The notes under the pieces were generated by a model. It did not search any database and was not told the origin of the DNA. It was given only the letters and a program-made list of their open reading frames with translations. Positions 34,543 through 42,752 of a stretch of 64,000 nt of DNA are shown here, piece by piece. The stretch covers positions 18,311-82,310 of the forward strand of contig NZ_BMTF01000010.1 of NCBI RefSeq assembly GCF_014649535.1, given 5' to 3'. The translations under genes and the position numbers were made by a program. Numbering within the stretch: position 1 is the first letter of the stretch; each line of letters opens with the position of its first letter. This DNA is from Streptomyces gelaticus. GTDB taxonomy: Bacteria; Actinomycetota; Actinomycetes; Streptomycetales; Streptomycetaceae.

Positions 34543-35871
34543 ATGCGGGAAACGACGCCGGACCGGTCTCCGGCGGACGCCCGGTCCGACCACGGCCCGG
34601 ACGAGGGGGCCCAGGTGATCGTGGTGGGGGCAGGGCCGGCGGGATCGGCCGCGGCCTTCCACCTCGCCAGGGCGGGTGTCGATGTCCTGCTGCTGGAGAA
34701 GTCCCACTTCCCCCGGGAGAAGGTGTGCGGGGACGGCCTGACTCCGCGTGCGGTGCACCAACTCATCCGGATGGGCGTCGACATCAAGGCTCCGGGGTGG
34801 ACCCGTTCGCGCGGTATGCGCTGGGTGGCCGGGGACCATCAGGTGCACATCGACTGGCCCGCGCTCGGCCGCTACCCGGACTTCGGCCTCTCGCGCAGCA
34901 GGCACGATTTCGACGACATCCTCGCCCGGCACGCCGTCGCAGCCGGAGCGCGGCTGCGCAGCGGTGTGAAGGTGACCGAGCCCCTGACCGACCGGGCCGG
35001 CCGCATCACCGGGGTCACCGCCACGACCGCGGAGAAGGAGCCCCTGACCTTCCACGCGCCGATCGTGATCGCCGCCGACGGCGCCTCCGCCCGCCTCGCC
35101 CTCGCCATGGGTCTCCAGCGGGACAGGAACCGGCAGATCGCGACGGCCGCCCGCCGCTACTACCGCAGCCCCGAACGCTCCCGGGAGGAATATCTGGAGC
35201 TGTGGGCCGACCTCCGGTTCCCCGGCAGCGACCACTTCCTGCCCGGCTACGGCTGGATCTTCCCCATGGGCGACGGCCGCGTCAACGTCGGTCTCGGTGC
35301 GCTGCCGCACCGGCGGCACGGAAAGGCGGACCTGCGCGCCACGTTGGACGGGTGGCTGGCACGTACACCCGAGGCATGGGGACTGCGCGAGGAGAACGCA
35401 GAGGGCCCGGTCCGCAGCGCGGCCCTTCCGCTCGGCTTCAACCGTCATCCCCTCTACACCCGCGGACTCCTGCTCGTCGGTGACTCCGGAGGCATGATCA
35501 GCCCCTGGAACGGCGAGGGCATCGGCCAGGCCATGGAGGCCGGCGAGGTCGCAGCCGAGACCGCCGCACTGGCCCTCGCTCTTCCCCGGGGGCCCCGGCG
35601 CGAGCAGGTGCTGCGCGGCTACCCCGTCGAGATGAACCGCCGCTGGGGGCGCTACTACCGCCTCGGCAACACGGCCGCCGATCTGGTCTTCAGCCGGTCC
35701 GGCTTCCAGCCCGTCCTCAATCGCTACGTCATGGGGTCGCCGTTCCTGCTCAACACCCTGGCCCGGCTGCTCACCAACCTCACCGACAAGCCCTCGCACG
35801 ACCTGATCGACCATCTGCTCAACGGCGTCGTGCGTCTCGTTCCGGAACCGAAGGTGCGGCGCAGGCGCTGA
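34543..35871 (+). CDS. Geranylgeranyl reductase family FAD-dependent oxidoreductase
   Basis: A 442-residue flavoprotein. The N-terminal dinucleotide-binding loop is VIVVGAGPAGSAAAFHLARAG, followed by EKSHFPREKVCGDGL with the Cys-Gly-Asp-Gly motif of the family. Next come IVIAADGASARLALA (GD-type motif), FPMGDGRVNVGLGAL and LLLVGDSGGMISPWNGEGIGQAMEAG. Such enzymes saturate isoprenoid chains, in actinobacteria often those of menaquinone. ATG 34543 has GGAAGGGG close upstream. No partner gene is adjacent, so the substrate is inferred from family membership. Confidence 0.85.
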   Translation: MRETTPDRSPADARSDHGPDEGAQVIVVGAGPAGSAAAFHLARAGVDVLLLEKSHFPREKVCGDGLTPRAVHQLIRMGVDIKAPGWTRSRGMRWVAGDHQVHIDWPALGRYPDFGLSRSRHDFDDILARHAVAAGARLRSGVKVTEPLTDRAGRITGVTATTAEKEPLTFHAPIVIAADGASARLALAMGLQRDRNRQIATAARRYYRSPERSREEYLELWADLRFPGSDHFLPGYGWIFPMGDGRVNVGLGALPHRRHGKADLRATLDGWLARTPEAWGLREENAEGPVRSAALPLGFNRHPLYTRGLLLVGDSGGMISPWNGEGIGQAMEAGEVAAETAALALALPRGPRREQVLRGYPVEMNRRWGRYYRLGNTAADLVFSRSGFQPVLNRYVMGSPFLLNTLARLLTNLTDKPSHDLIDHLLNGVVRLVPEPKVRRRR

Positions 35872-36080
35872 AGACCGCGCGTGCGAACGGCGTTCCGGGG
35901 AGGGCCCGTCGGCGCTCCCCGGCACCGCCCACGACCACTCGTCGACCGCGGCCCCGTAGGCCGCAGGAGTGCCCGTCGGGACCGTCACCCGAACGGCGCA
36001 CCCGTGTCGCCCGGCGAGGACCGCCGGGATCGTCGTCCCCCGGGCTTCCACTCACGGCCCGGGCCTCCGCGCGGAGAAAC

Positions 36081-36890
36081 CTATGACCGGCGGCGGGGCT
36101 TGCCACGTTTGGCGGCCTTGGGCCCAGAACCGCTCCGCGTGCTCTTCCCGGCCGATTTTTTGCCGCCCGCTTTGCCGGCCGGCTTCCCGGCCGATCTGCC
36201 GGTCGCCCTGCCCGCCGCGGGCTTGCGCCGCGCGCCGTCCGGTTCGGCGTGCTTGCTCTTCGGCTGCGCCGGGGTCTTGGGACGGCCCCTCGTGCTGTTG
36301 ACGGTCCGTCCGCGGACGATCCCGATGAACTCCTCCACCAGATCGGTGGTCTCGTCCTCCAGCCAGGACAGCGCGACCCGCGACTCGGGGGCGTCCGGCA
36401 CCGGCCGGTACGTAAGGTCCTTGCGGTGGTGGAGACGGGCGAGCGACTGCGGTACGACGAGCAGCCCCACCCCCGCCGCCACCAGCTCCACGGCGTCCGC
36501 CGTGGTGGCGGGGCGCTCGGCGGCGGGCCGTCCCGGGCGCTGCTCCCAGTCGAGGGTGTCGTCGAGGGGGTGCAGCACGATGTCATCGGCCAGGTCCACG
36601 GCGGAGACCTCGTCGACCGTCGCCATGATGTGGTCCTTCGGGACCACGACCACGGTCGTCTCGGTGTAGAGGGGGATGGCGCTGAGGGCCGTCCGGTCGA
36701 CCGGCAGCCGCACCAGGCCGGCGTCGGCGTCACGTCCCCGCAGCACGTCGGATGCCTCGGCGGCCGACACCCCCACGAGGGTCAGCGGGACGTCGGGCAG
36801 CCGCTCGTTCCAGATCCGCACCCACTTCCCGGGGGTCACCCCCGGGACATACGCGAGCCGGAACGAAGGGGTTTCTTCCGAGCTTGTCAC
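36081..36890 (-). CDS. LysR-type substrate-binding domain without HTH, with a histone-like tail
   Basis: A 269-residue protein. Residues 1-190 have the fold pattern of a LysR effector-binding domain (FRLAYVPGVTPGKWVRIW, LPDVPLTLVGVSAAEASDVLRG, VVVVPKDHIMAT, ELVAAGVGLLVVPQSLARL), but there is no helix-turn-helix in front. The last 75 residues are Lys, Ala, Pro and Arg-rich (GKPAGKAGGKKSAGKSTR, ending KAAKRGKPRRRS), like histone-H1 or HupS tails, and should bind DNA or RNA without sequence specificity. It is divergent from the DUF5997 gene across 58 bp. That pairing looks conserved in Streptomyces as far as I recall. Confidence 0.8.
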   Translation of the reverse strand: MTSSEETPSFRLAYVPGVTPGKWVRIWNERLPDVPLTLVGVSAAEASDVLRGRDADAGLVRLPVDRTALSAIPLYTETTVVVVPKDHIMATVDEVSAVDLADDIVLHPLDDTLDWEQRPGRPAAERPATTADAVELVAAGVGLLVVPQSLARLHHRKDLTYRPVPDAPESRVALSWLEDETTDLVEEFIGIVRGRTVNSTRGRPKTPAQPKSKHAEPDGARRKPAAGRATGRSAGKPAGKAGGKKSAGKSTRSGSGPKAAKRGKPRRRS

Positions 36891-36948
36891 TCCGCCAGGT
36901 TACCGGCCCTGGTCAGAGGTAGCGCACATGCTCGATACCCTTGTCCTC

Positions 36949-37341
36949 ATGACGTCGCACAAGACCGCCCAGACGATGAAGCCCGCGACCGCGGCGAAGA
37001 AGCTGGGCGTGTACCTCGAGGCCACCCCCGCCGGATTCCAGGAGGGTGTCGTCTCGCGCACCGAGCTCAACGCACTGCAGACCGACCCGCCCGAGTGGCT
37101 GCAGGAACTGCGACGCAACGGCCCGCACCCCCGGCCGGTGGTCGCCGCGAAGCTCGGAGTCTCGATCTCGGGCCTCGCCCGTGGCGGAATCACCGAGGCC
37201 CTCACGACGGAGCAGATCGACGCCCTGAAGAAGGAAGCCCCCGAGTGGCTCCAGCAGGAACGTGCCACCCAGGCGGAGGTCCGGAAGGAAGCGGTGCGCA
37301 TCAAGGACAAGCACGCGGCGCGCGACGCCCGGCGGGCCTGA
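36949..37341 (+). CDS. DUF5997 family protein
   Basis: A 130-residue soluble protein of the DUF5997 family: QTMKPATAAKKLGVYLEATP, EGVVSRTELNALQTDPPEWL, RPVVAAKLGVSISGLARGG and TEQIDALKKEAPEWLQQERA. The PPEWL and APEWLQ repeats bracket a helix-turn-helix-like VAAKLGVSISGLARGGI. Function is unknown. ATG 36949 follows a TACCCT hexamer (36936-36941) by 7 bp and may be leaderless; ATG 36928, with AGAGG upstream, is an alternative. It is divergent from the LysR-domain gene. Confidence 0.85.
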   Translation: MTSHKTAQTMKPATAAKKLGVYLEATPAGFQEGVVSRTELNALQTDPPEWLQELRRNGPHPRPVVAAKLGVSISGLARGGITEALTTEQIDALKKEAPEWLQQERATQAEVRKEAVRIKDKHAARDARRA

Positions 37342-37366
37342 TCCGGACTGATCCGAAGGCAAGCGC

Positions 37367-37864
37367 CTAGCCGGCCGCGCCCAGCATCCGGGCGTGCAGG
37401 GCGCGGACCTCGTCGGCGAGCGACGGCTCGGGGCCTGCCACCGGGACGCCCGGGGCGACGGCATTGACGGGGAGGGCCGCGACCGGCCCCGCGCCGAAGC
37501 CCCAACTCCGGCGCCACGCCACGAGTTGCTGACTGCTCGACGCGTACACGATGCGGCCCAGCCCGACCCAGGCATGGGCCGCACTGCACATGGGACAGTG
37601 CTCGCCGGAGGTGTAGACGACGCTCGTACGCCGCTCCTGCGGGGACAGGTTCTCGGCCGCCCAGCGGGCGATCTCGAACTCCGGGTGGCGGGTCGCGTCG
37701 CCGTCCTTGACCCTGTTGCGGTCCTCGAACCGGACGGTGCCGTGCTCGTCCACGAGGAGCGAGCCGAACGGCTCGTCGCCGGCCGTGAGCGCCTCGCGTG
37801 CGAGGTCGACGCAACGACGGAGGAATGTGCGGTCTTCCGCTGTGACCTGCTGCGACTCGTTCAC
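37367..37864 (-). CDS. Nucleoside/nucleobase deaminase (cytidine-deaminase fold)
   Basis: A 165-residue zinc deaminase of the guanine/tRNA-adenosine deaminase group. The catalytic HPEFE appears with its Glu proton shuttle, and the zinc Cys pair is in SGEHCPMCSAAH. The N-terminal ALTAGDEPFGSLLVDEHG is the family opening. Start GTG 37864 has AGGAG 4-5 bp upstream; ATG 37891 is the longer option. It hydrolyses an amino group from a purine or pyrimidine. Its promoter shares an operator with the MFS gene and the amidohydrolase gene, so the three should act in one pathway. Confidence 0.85.
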   Translation of the reverse strand: MNESQQVTAEDRTFLRRCVDLAREALTAGDEPFGSLLVDEHGTVRFEDRNRVKDGDATRHPEFEIARWAAENLSPQERRTSVVYTSGEHCPMCSAAHAWVGLGRIVYASSSQQLVAWRRSWGFGAGPVAALPVNAVAPGVPVAGPEPSLADEVRALHARMLGAAG

Positions 37865-37916
37865 TGCACTCCTGTCACCCTCTGTAGCCATGTTTCCAGG
37901 CTAACAGCCCCGCCCC

Positions 37917-37934
37917 ATTCGGTATACCATCCAT
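37917..37934. promoter_or_regulatory. GGTATACC operator, copy 1
   Basis: ATTCGGTATACCATCCAT, centred on the perfect palindrome GGTATACC, lies between the divergent deaminase and MFS genes. It matches copy 2 (39255-39272) at 17 of 18 positions. The core resembles sites bound by FadR-type GntR repressors (TGGT-N-TACCA). Confidence 0.7.
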
Positions 37935-38025
37935 CCGTCAGTGCGCGGCTTCGCTGCGGCCCTCCCTCGCATGCCGACCGGCCGCGACAGCCGGTCCGTC
38001 GACGGCGACACGGAGGCACGAGCCA

Positions 38026-39237
38026 GTGACGAACGCTTCGGCGGACAGCGTCGTACGACAGACGGTGTGGAACACAACGGGCATGCCCGCGCTGCTGCTC
38101 CTGACGGCCACGGGATTCTCGGGGTTCGCGGCGCTGCTGCCCACCGTGCCGCTCCGGGCCGTGCACGGCGGGGCCGACGCCGCCGGCGCCGGTTCGGTGA
38201 ACGCGGTCCTGATGCTCTGCACCGTGCTCGCCCAGACCCTGGTCCCGACGGCGATCCGCCGCCTGGGCTGGCGGACCACCCTGGTCTGCGGGATGGTCCT
38301 GCTGGGCGTTCCCGCGCTCCCGCACCTGCTGACGGCGGATCTCGGTGCGCTGCTCGGCCTTGCCGCGGTGCGCGGCCTCGGGTTCGGGGTGCTCACGGTC
38401 TGCGGCGCCACCGCCGTGGCCGAACTCGTCGAGCCGGCACGGCGCGGGAAGGCGGTCGGGGCGTACGGTCTGGCGATCGCGGGGCCTCAGTTCATCCTGA
38501 TCTCGACTGCTCCCTGGGTCGCGGAGAACCTCGGTTTCGGGTTCGTGTTCGCGATCGGCGCGCTGCCCCTGCTCAGCATACCGCCCGCACTGCGGCTCGC
38601 CCGCCGGCTGGACGGACATCCGGCCGAGGCCGAGGACCCGCCGCACCGGGAGCCCGTGGCGGGCGGGCACGCCGGGTATCTGCCGCTGCTCCCGCCGATG
38701 CTGCTCCTGCTCGGCGTCACGACGGCCGGGGGCGCCCTGATCACCTTCGCTCCGCAGATGAGCAGCGATCCCACCGCGACGCTGGCCGGGCTGCTGCTCC
38801 TGACGGGTACGGCGGCCGTCTCCCGCTGGCGGTTCGGTTCGCTGGCCGACCGGTACGGCACCCGGCCGTTCCGCTGGCCGCTCGTGCTCGGCACGGCGCT
38901 CGGGCTCGCCCTGACCGCCTGGGCGGTGGCCTCTCCGGAGGCGACGGGCGTGGTCCCGCTGCTGGCCGGTGCGGCTCTGGTCGGGGTCAGCTACGGCGGA
39001 CTCCAGAACCTGACCCTGGTGGACGCCTTCGCCGCCGTCGGCCCCCGGTCCAGCGGTGTGGCGAGCGCCGTGTGGAACATCGGATTCGATGCCGGAATGG
39101 GGCTGGGAGCGCTGCTTGTCGGCCACCTCGCGACGGGGACCTCGTTCTCGCTGGCTCTGCTGGCCACGGCGGCACTCTCCCTGGCCACGCTGCCCCTCGC
39201 CCTCGCGCGTCGGCGCGGCACCGCCCCGGCCGTCTGA
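38026..39237 (+). CDS. MFS transporter, probably for a nucleobase-related compound
   Basis: A 403-residue integral membrane protein with twelve predicted segments in two halves (LLLLTATGFSGFAALLPTVPL to LPLLSIPPALRLARRL, then YLPLLPPMLLLLGVT to LLATAALSLATLPLALARR). An RR-rich loop is typical of the major facilitator superfamily. The conserved loop 2-3 motif is weak (PTAIRRLGWRTT). It starts with GTG 38026, with GGAGG 11 bp upstream. Position in the three-gene operator regulon suggests uptake or export of the deaminase substrate. The substrate itself cannot be read from the sequence. Confidence 0.83.
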   Translation: MTNASADSVVRQTVWNTTGMPALLLLTATGFSGFAALLPTVPLRAVHGGADAAGAGSVNAVLMLCTVLAQTLVPTAIRRLGWRTTLVCGMVLLGVPALPHLLTADLGALLGLAAVRGLGFGVLTVCGATAVAELVEPARRGKAVGAYGLAIAGPQFILISTAPWVAENLGFGFVFAIGALPLLSIPPALRLARRLDGHPAEAEDPPHREPVAGGHAGYLPLLPPMLLLLGVTTAGGALITFAPQMSSDPTATLAGLLLLTGTAAVSRWRFGSLADRYGTRPFRWPLVLGTALGLALTAWAVASPEATGVVPLLAGAALVGVSYGGLQNLTLVDAFAAVGPRSSGVASAVWNIGFDAGMGLGALLVGHLATGTSFSLALLATAALSLATLPLALARRRGTAPAV

Positions 39238-39254
39238 CCGGCCGACGCAAAACC

Positions 39255-39272
39255 ATTCGGTATACCATTCAT
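39255..39272. promoter_or_regulatory. GGTATACC operator, copy 2
   Basis: ATTCGGTATACCATTCAT lies directly before ATG 39275 of the amidohydrolase gene and differs from copy 1 at one position. A protein bound here would block the promoter, or the ribosome site if that lies inside it. No other copy was noticed in the window. Confidence 0.7.
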
Positions 39273-39274
39273 TC

Positions 39275-40462
39275 ATGGCTCATGTGACACTGACGAACGT
39301 CCGCCCCTGGGGTGCGGCGCCCGTGGACATCGTGATGTCGGGCGCCGAGATCCACTCCGTCGTGCCCGCCGCAACGGCGGCCGTCGACGGCGATCGCCTC
39401 GACGGCGGCGGTCTCCTCGCCCTGCCCGGCTTCATCAACGCGCACGCCCATCTCGACAAGAGCTGGTGGGGGCAGCCATGGGTCTCCTACGGCGGTGAGG
39501 CCACGACACAGGGGCGCATCTCCCACGAACGCGCGGAGCGTGACGGGCTCGGCATCCCGAACCCGTCCTCGGCCACCGCCGTGCTGGGCGAGTTCCTGCG
39601 GCACGGCACCACGGCGGTACGCAGCCACGTGGACGTCGACCTCGGTGTCGGTCTGCGCGGCATCGAGGTCGTCCGCGAGGCGGTCGCCGCGTTCGGCGGC
39701 GCGGTCGAGGTGGAGATCATCGCATTCCCGCAGGACGGTGTGATGCGCCGCCCCGGCGTGCTGGATCTCCTCGATCGGGCGGCCGCGGCGGGCGCGACCG
39801 CCGTCGGCGGGCTCGACCCGGCTTCGATCGACCGCGACCCCGTGGCGCAGCTCGACGGCCTCTTCGGCATCGCGGAACGTCGTGGCGTCGGGCTCGACAT
39901 CCATCTGCACGACGGAGGGGATCTCGGCGCCTTCCAGATCGAGCTCATCATCGACCGGACCCTGCGCACGGGCCTGCACGGCAAGGTGACGGTCTCGCAC
40001 GGCTTCGCCCTGGGCGAGCTGCCGGCGAACCGGCAGCAGAGCCTGGTCGAGGCCTGCGCGGAGGCCGGTGTCTCCTGGGCGACCGTGGCCCCGGTCCGCA
40101 CCGCACCGCTGCCCTGGCGCGGGATGCGGGACCACGGCGTCGCGATCGGTCTCGGCACCGACGGGATCCGGGACCTGTGGTCTCCGTACGGCGACGGCGA
40201 CCTCCTGCGCGTCGCGCTCGGCTTCGCCCGGCTCCACGGTCTGCGTACCGATGAGGAGCTCGCCCACGCGGTGGAGCTGGCCTCCCGGCGCGCGGCGGGC
40301 TTCGTGCACCGCAAGGTCCACGACATCGTCGCCGGGGCGCGGGCGGACATCGTGCTGCTGGACGCCGAGAACGTCCAGGACGCCCTGGTCCGCTCGCCGC
40401 GCCGGGAGCTGGTGGTCGCGGGCGGACGCGTGGTGGTCCAGGACGGCGCGCTCCGGATCTGA
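39275..40462 (+). CDS. Cytosine-deaminase-like amidohydrolase
   Basis: A 395-residue metal-dependent amidohydrolase. It has the HxH metal pair in FINAHAHLDKSWWGQP, the substrate and metal His in DIHLHDGG, a further His in VTVSHGFALGE, and the metal Asp in GLGTDGIRDLWSPYGDGDLL. A C-terminal small beta domain ends in IVLLDAENVQDALV. Such enzymes deaminate cytosine, isoguanine or related rings. The start ATG 39275 follows the second operator. It ends before a 13-bp terminator. Together with the deaminase and MFS genes it makes a nucleobase-salvage set. Confidence 0.88.
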   Translation: MAHVTLTNVRPWGAAPVDIVMSGAEIHSVVPAATAAVDGDRLDGGGLLALPGFINAHAHLDKSWWGQPWVSYGGEATTQGRISHERAERDGLGIPNPSSATAVLGEFLRHGTTAVRSHVDVDLGVGLRGIEVVREAVAAFGGAVEVEIIAFPQDGVMRRPGVLDLLDRAAAAGATAVGGLDPASIDRDPVAQLDGLFGIAERRGVGLDIHLHDGGDLGAFQIELIIDRTLRTGLHGKVTVSHGFALGELPANRQQSLVEACAEAGVSWATVAPVRTAPLPWRGMRDHGVAIGLGTDGIRDLWSPYGDGDLLRVALGFARLHGLRTDEELAHAVELASRRAAGFVHRKVHDIVAGARADIVLLDAENVQDALVRSPRRELVVAGGRVVVQDGALRI

Positions 40463-40486
40463 TGCCCGGTCGGTGACGGCGCACCC

Positions 40487-40515
40487 GGCCGCGGCGGAGA
40501 GGCTCCGCCGCGGCC
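40487..40515 (+). terminator. Hairpin terminator of the amidohydrolase gene
   Basis: A perfect 13-bp stem (GGCCGCGGCGGAG with CTCCGCCGCGGCC) around a 3-nt AGG loop, 25 bp after the stop codon. Confidence 0.85.
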
Positions 40516-40654
40516 GTACTCATGTGCCGGGTGCACGTCTCATGGGACGGGTGCACGTCGTCCACGGGCCGGGTCCCTGCCGACGTGGCGCGCCCGGTGC
40601 TGGAGCGGTCCGACGAGGCGTCCGGGGAGAGGACGTGGAGTCCGGCCGGGGCGG

Positions 40655-41275
40655 CTACTCGAACCGTGTGACGTCACCGGCTCCCCGGCGGACGATCTCG
40701 GGTTCGCCGCCGGAGAAGTCGATGACCGTGGTCGGCTCGGTGCCGCAGTCGCCCGAGTCGATGACGGCGTCCACCACGTGGTCGAGCCGTTCCTTGATCT
40801 CCCAGCCCTGGGTCATGGGCTCGTCCTCGTCGGGCAGGAGCAGGGTGCTGGAGAGCAGCGGTTCCCCGAGTTCGGCGAGCAGCGCCTGCGCCACCACATG
40901 GTCGGGGATCCGGACTCCGACCGTCTTCTTCTTCGGGTGCAGCAACTGGCGCGGCACCTCCTTCGTCGCGGGAAGGATGAAGGTGTAACTGCCCGGCGTC
41001 GCCGCCTTGATCGCCCGGAACACATCGTTGTCGACATGCACGAACTGCCCGAGCTGGGCGAAGTTCTGGCAGACGAGCGTGAAGTGGTGACGGTCGTCGA
41101 GGTTGCGGATCGACCGGATCCGGCCGATGCCGTCACGGCTGCCGAGCCGGCACCCCAGCGCGTAACAGGAGTCCGTCGGATACGCGACGAGCGCGCCGGA
41201 CCTGATGCTGTCGGCCACGCCGCTGATGGTGCGCCGCTGAGGGTTCTCGGGGTGCACATCGAAGTACTTCGCCAT
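40655..41275 (-). CDS. YciO/Sua5/YrdC-domain protein (threonylcarbamoyl-AMP synthase-like)
   Basis: A 206-residue single-domain YrdC protein. The nucleotide-binding groove shows SGALVAYPTDSCYALGCRLGSRDG, KxR-like basic patch LDDRHHFTLVCQNFAQL, SYTFILPATKEVPRQLLHPKKKTVGVRIPDH and SSTLLLPDED. The family makes threonylcarbamoyl-adenylate for tRNA t6A; YciO members without the C-terminal Sua5 domain may have a different role. The start is ATG 41275. The gene is probably alone. Which of the two activities it has cannot be decided here. Confidence 0.82.
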   Translation of the reverse strand: MAKYFDVHPENPQRRTISGVADSIRSGALVAYPTDSCYALGCRLGSRDGIGRIRSIRNLDDRHHFTLVCQNFAQLGQFVHVDNDVFRAIKAATPGSYTFILPATKEVPRQLLHPKKKTVGVRIPDHVVAQALLAELGEPLLSSTLLLPDEDEPMTQGWEIKERLDHVVDAVIDSGDCGTEPTTVIDFSGGEPEIVRRGAGDVTRFE

Positions 41276-41677
41276 TCGCGGAGTCTAAGCGCTCTGCGGT
41301 GTCCGCCCCTCGGATCGGGAACCACATGGCCGTATCGGGCGAGTCCCGGTTCGGCCTCGTGCCGATTTCGGCGACGAGGCCGAGCGTGGTGGCCAGGATG
41401 CCGGCGCCGGAACGGGGGACGGCGAGCCGCCGGTGACCTGCCTGCCGGGTCTCGGCAAGCCGCTCGGCCGGCGCTTGGGCAAGTCTCGCGACCGTCGCCC
41501 TCGAACCGGCGCCGCGCACCGCCCGGGTCCGCGACGGCACGCCCGCCGACATTGGCTCGCGCGACCGGCGCGTCCTGGCCGCGGGGTGAGCCGGGCACGG
41601 CCCGCCCATGGCCGGCATGGGCGGGCCGCCCGGTTCCCGGGCAGAGCCCCGCCGGGTCCGCCGACCCGGCGCGCGGC
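41276..41677. other. Gap without a recognisable gene
   Basis: I see no ORF here with a ribosome site and family motif. A minus-strand frame (around ILATTLGLVAEIGTRPN) has some coding-like stretches but no start, stop or neighbour that fits. It may be gene debris. Confidence 0.5.
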
Positions 41678-41911
41678 TCACGTGGTGCACGAGGTGGTCC
41701 GGCTGACCCACTGGGCCAGGGTGATCTGCGTCGTCGGGCCGGTCCGGCCCGGCCCGCGGCGGGAGGACGTGTGGCCGCGGGCGGCCCTGGTGGCCGCGCA
41801 CGCCTGCGCGTTCTTGCCCTGCCCGCGGGCGAGGGCGTCGCGCAGCAGGGTCAGGTGTGCGGGAACAGACTTCTCGCCGGACATCTGGGTCAGGCAGTGG
41901 GCTTCGGTCAT
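41678..41911 (-). CDS. Hypothetical small basic protein (77 residues)
   Basis: ATG 41911 has a perfect ribosome site, GGAGGT, 7 bp upstream. The first 40 residues (MTEAHCLTQMSGEKSV, then LTLLRDALARGQGKNAQACA) look like a coding helix-forming sequence; the rest is Arg/Thr-rich. No signal peptide or membrane segment. Family unknown. It lies between the YciO gene and two-component system 3 on the same strand as the latter and may be the regulator's target or a co-transcribed product. Confidence 0.45.
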   Translation of the reverse strand: MTEAHCLTQMSGEKSVPAHLTLLRDALARGQGKNAQACAATRAARGHTSSRRGPGRTGPTTQITLAQWVSRTTSCTT

Positions 41912-42056
41912 GGCGAAACCTCCGTTCATGGCTCCACCTTCGCCCAAAGACACCCCCCGGCACATCGTCCCCGCACAGTGATTCCCGACTACCACGGCTG
42001 CGGTATCCGCTGCGCCGGACTACTGCCGGGACCGCCCGGGAGCACCGCGGCGACCG

Positions 42057-42752
42057 TCACGCGGACACCTCGGGGACGCTCGGCTCTCCCGCCGGAGTGA
42101 CCAGCCCGCACTGATAGGCGACGACCACGAGCTGGGCTCGGTCACGGGCCGCCAGCTTGGTCATCGCCCGGTTGACGTGCGTCTTGGCGGTCAGCGGACT
42201 GACGAACAGACGGTCCGCGATCTCCTCGTTGGACAGGCCCAGCGCGACAAGGACCGTGACGTCGCGCTCCCGCGGCGTCAGGCACTCCAGCCGTTCGTGG
42301 ACGGCCACCGGGCACGGATCCGGCTGGGCCAGGAACCGGGTGATCAGCGCGCGCGTCGCCGTCGGGGACAGCAGCGCCTCGCCGCCCGCGACCGTACGGA
42401 CGGCGTCGAGGAGCTCCTCGGGCCGCGCGCCCTTGCCCAAGAAGCCGCTGGCACCCGCACGCAGCGCCTCGGCGACGTGCTCGTCGTCCTCGAAAGTGGT
42501 CAGGATGAGCACCTTCACGTCCGCGAGGTCGGCTGACTCGCTGATGAGCCGGGTCGCCTCCAGGCCGTCCGTCTCCGGCATGCGGATGTCCATCAGGACC
42601 ACGTCCGGACGGTGTGCGGCGGCCAGCTCGACCGCCTCGCGTCCGTTGGAGGCCTCGGCCACGGTCTCCATGTCGTCCGTGGCGTCGAACAGCATTCTGA
42701 AGGTGCCCCGCAACAGGGCCTGATCATCAGCAAGCAGTACACGAATCGTCAT
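42057..42752 (-). CDS. NarL/LuxR-type response regulator (two-component system 3)
   Basis: A 231-residue response regulator: receiver pocket RVLLADDQALLRGTFRMLF, phosphoacceptor Asp in RPDVVLMDIRMPETDG, VLILTTFEDDEHVAEAL with the conserved Thr, and GFLGKGARPEEL with the Lys shifted one place. The C-terminal LuxR HTH is CLTPRERDVTVLVALGLSNEEIADRLFVSPLTAKTHVNRAMTKL in blocks. Its start lies 26 bp inside the kinase gene, so both are translated from one mRNA. Target genes are unknown. Confidence 0.9.
   Translation of the reverse strand: MTIRVLLADDQALLRGTFRMLFDATDDMETVAEASNGREAVELAAAHRPDVVLMDIRMPETDGLEATRLISESADLADVKVLILTTFEDDEHVAEALRAGASGFLGKGARPEELLDAVRTVAGGEALLSPTATRALITRFLAQPDPCPVAVHERLECLTPRERDVTVLVALGLSNEEIADRLFVSPLTAKTHVNRAMTKLAARDRAQLVVVAYQCGLVTPAGEPSVPEVSA

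Noticed and set aside
40487..40515. Hairpin as a possible transposon end or attachment site
   Set aside because: Placed 25 bp after a stop codon and self-complementary with a 3-nt loop; a simple terminator explains it.
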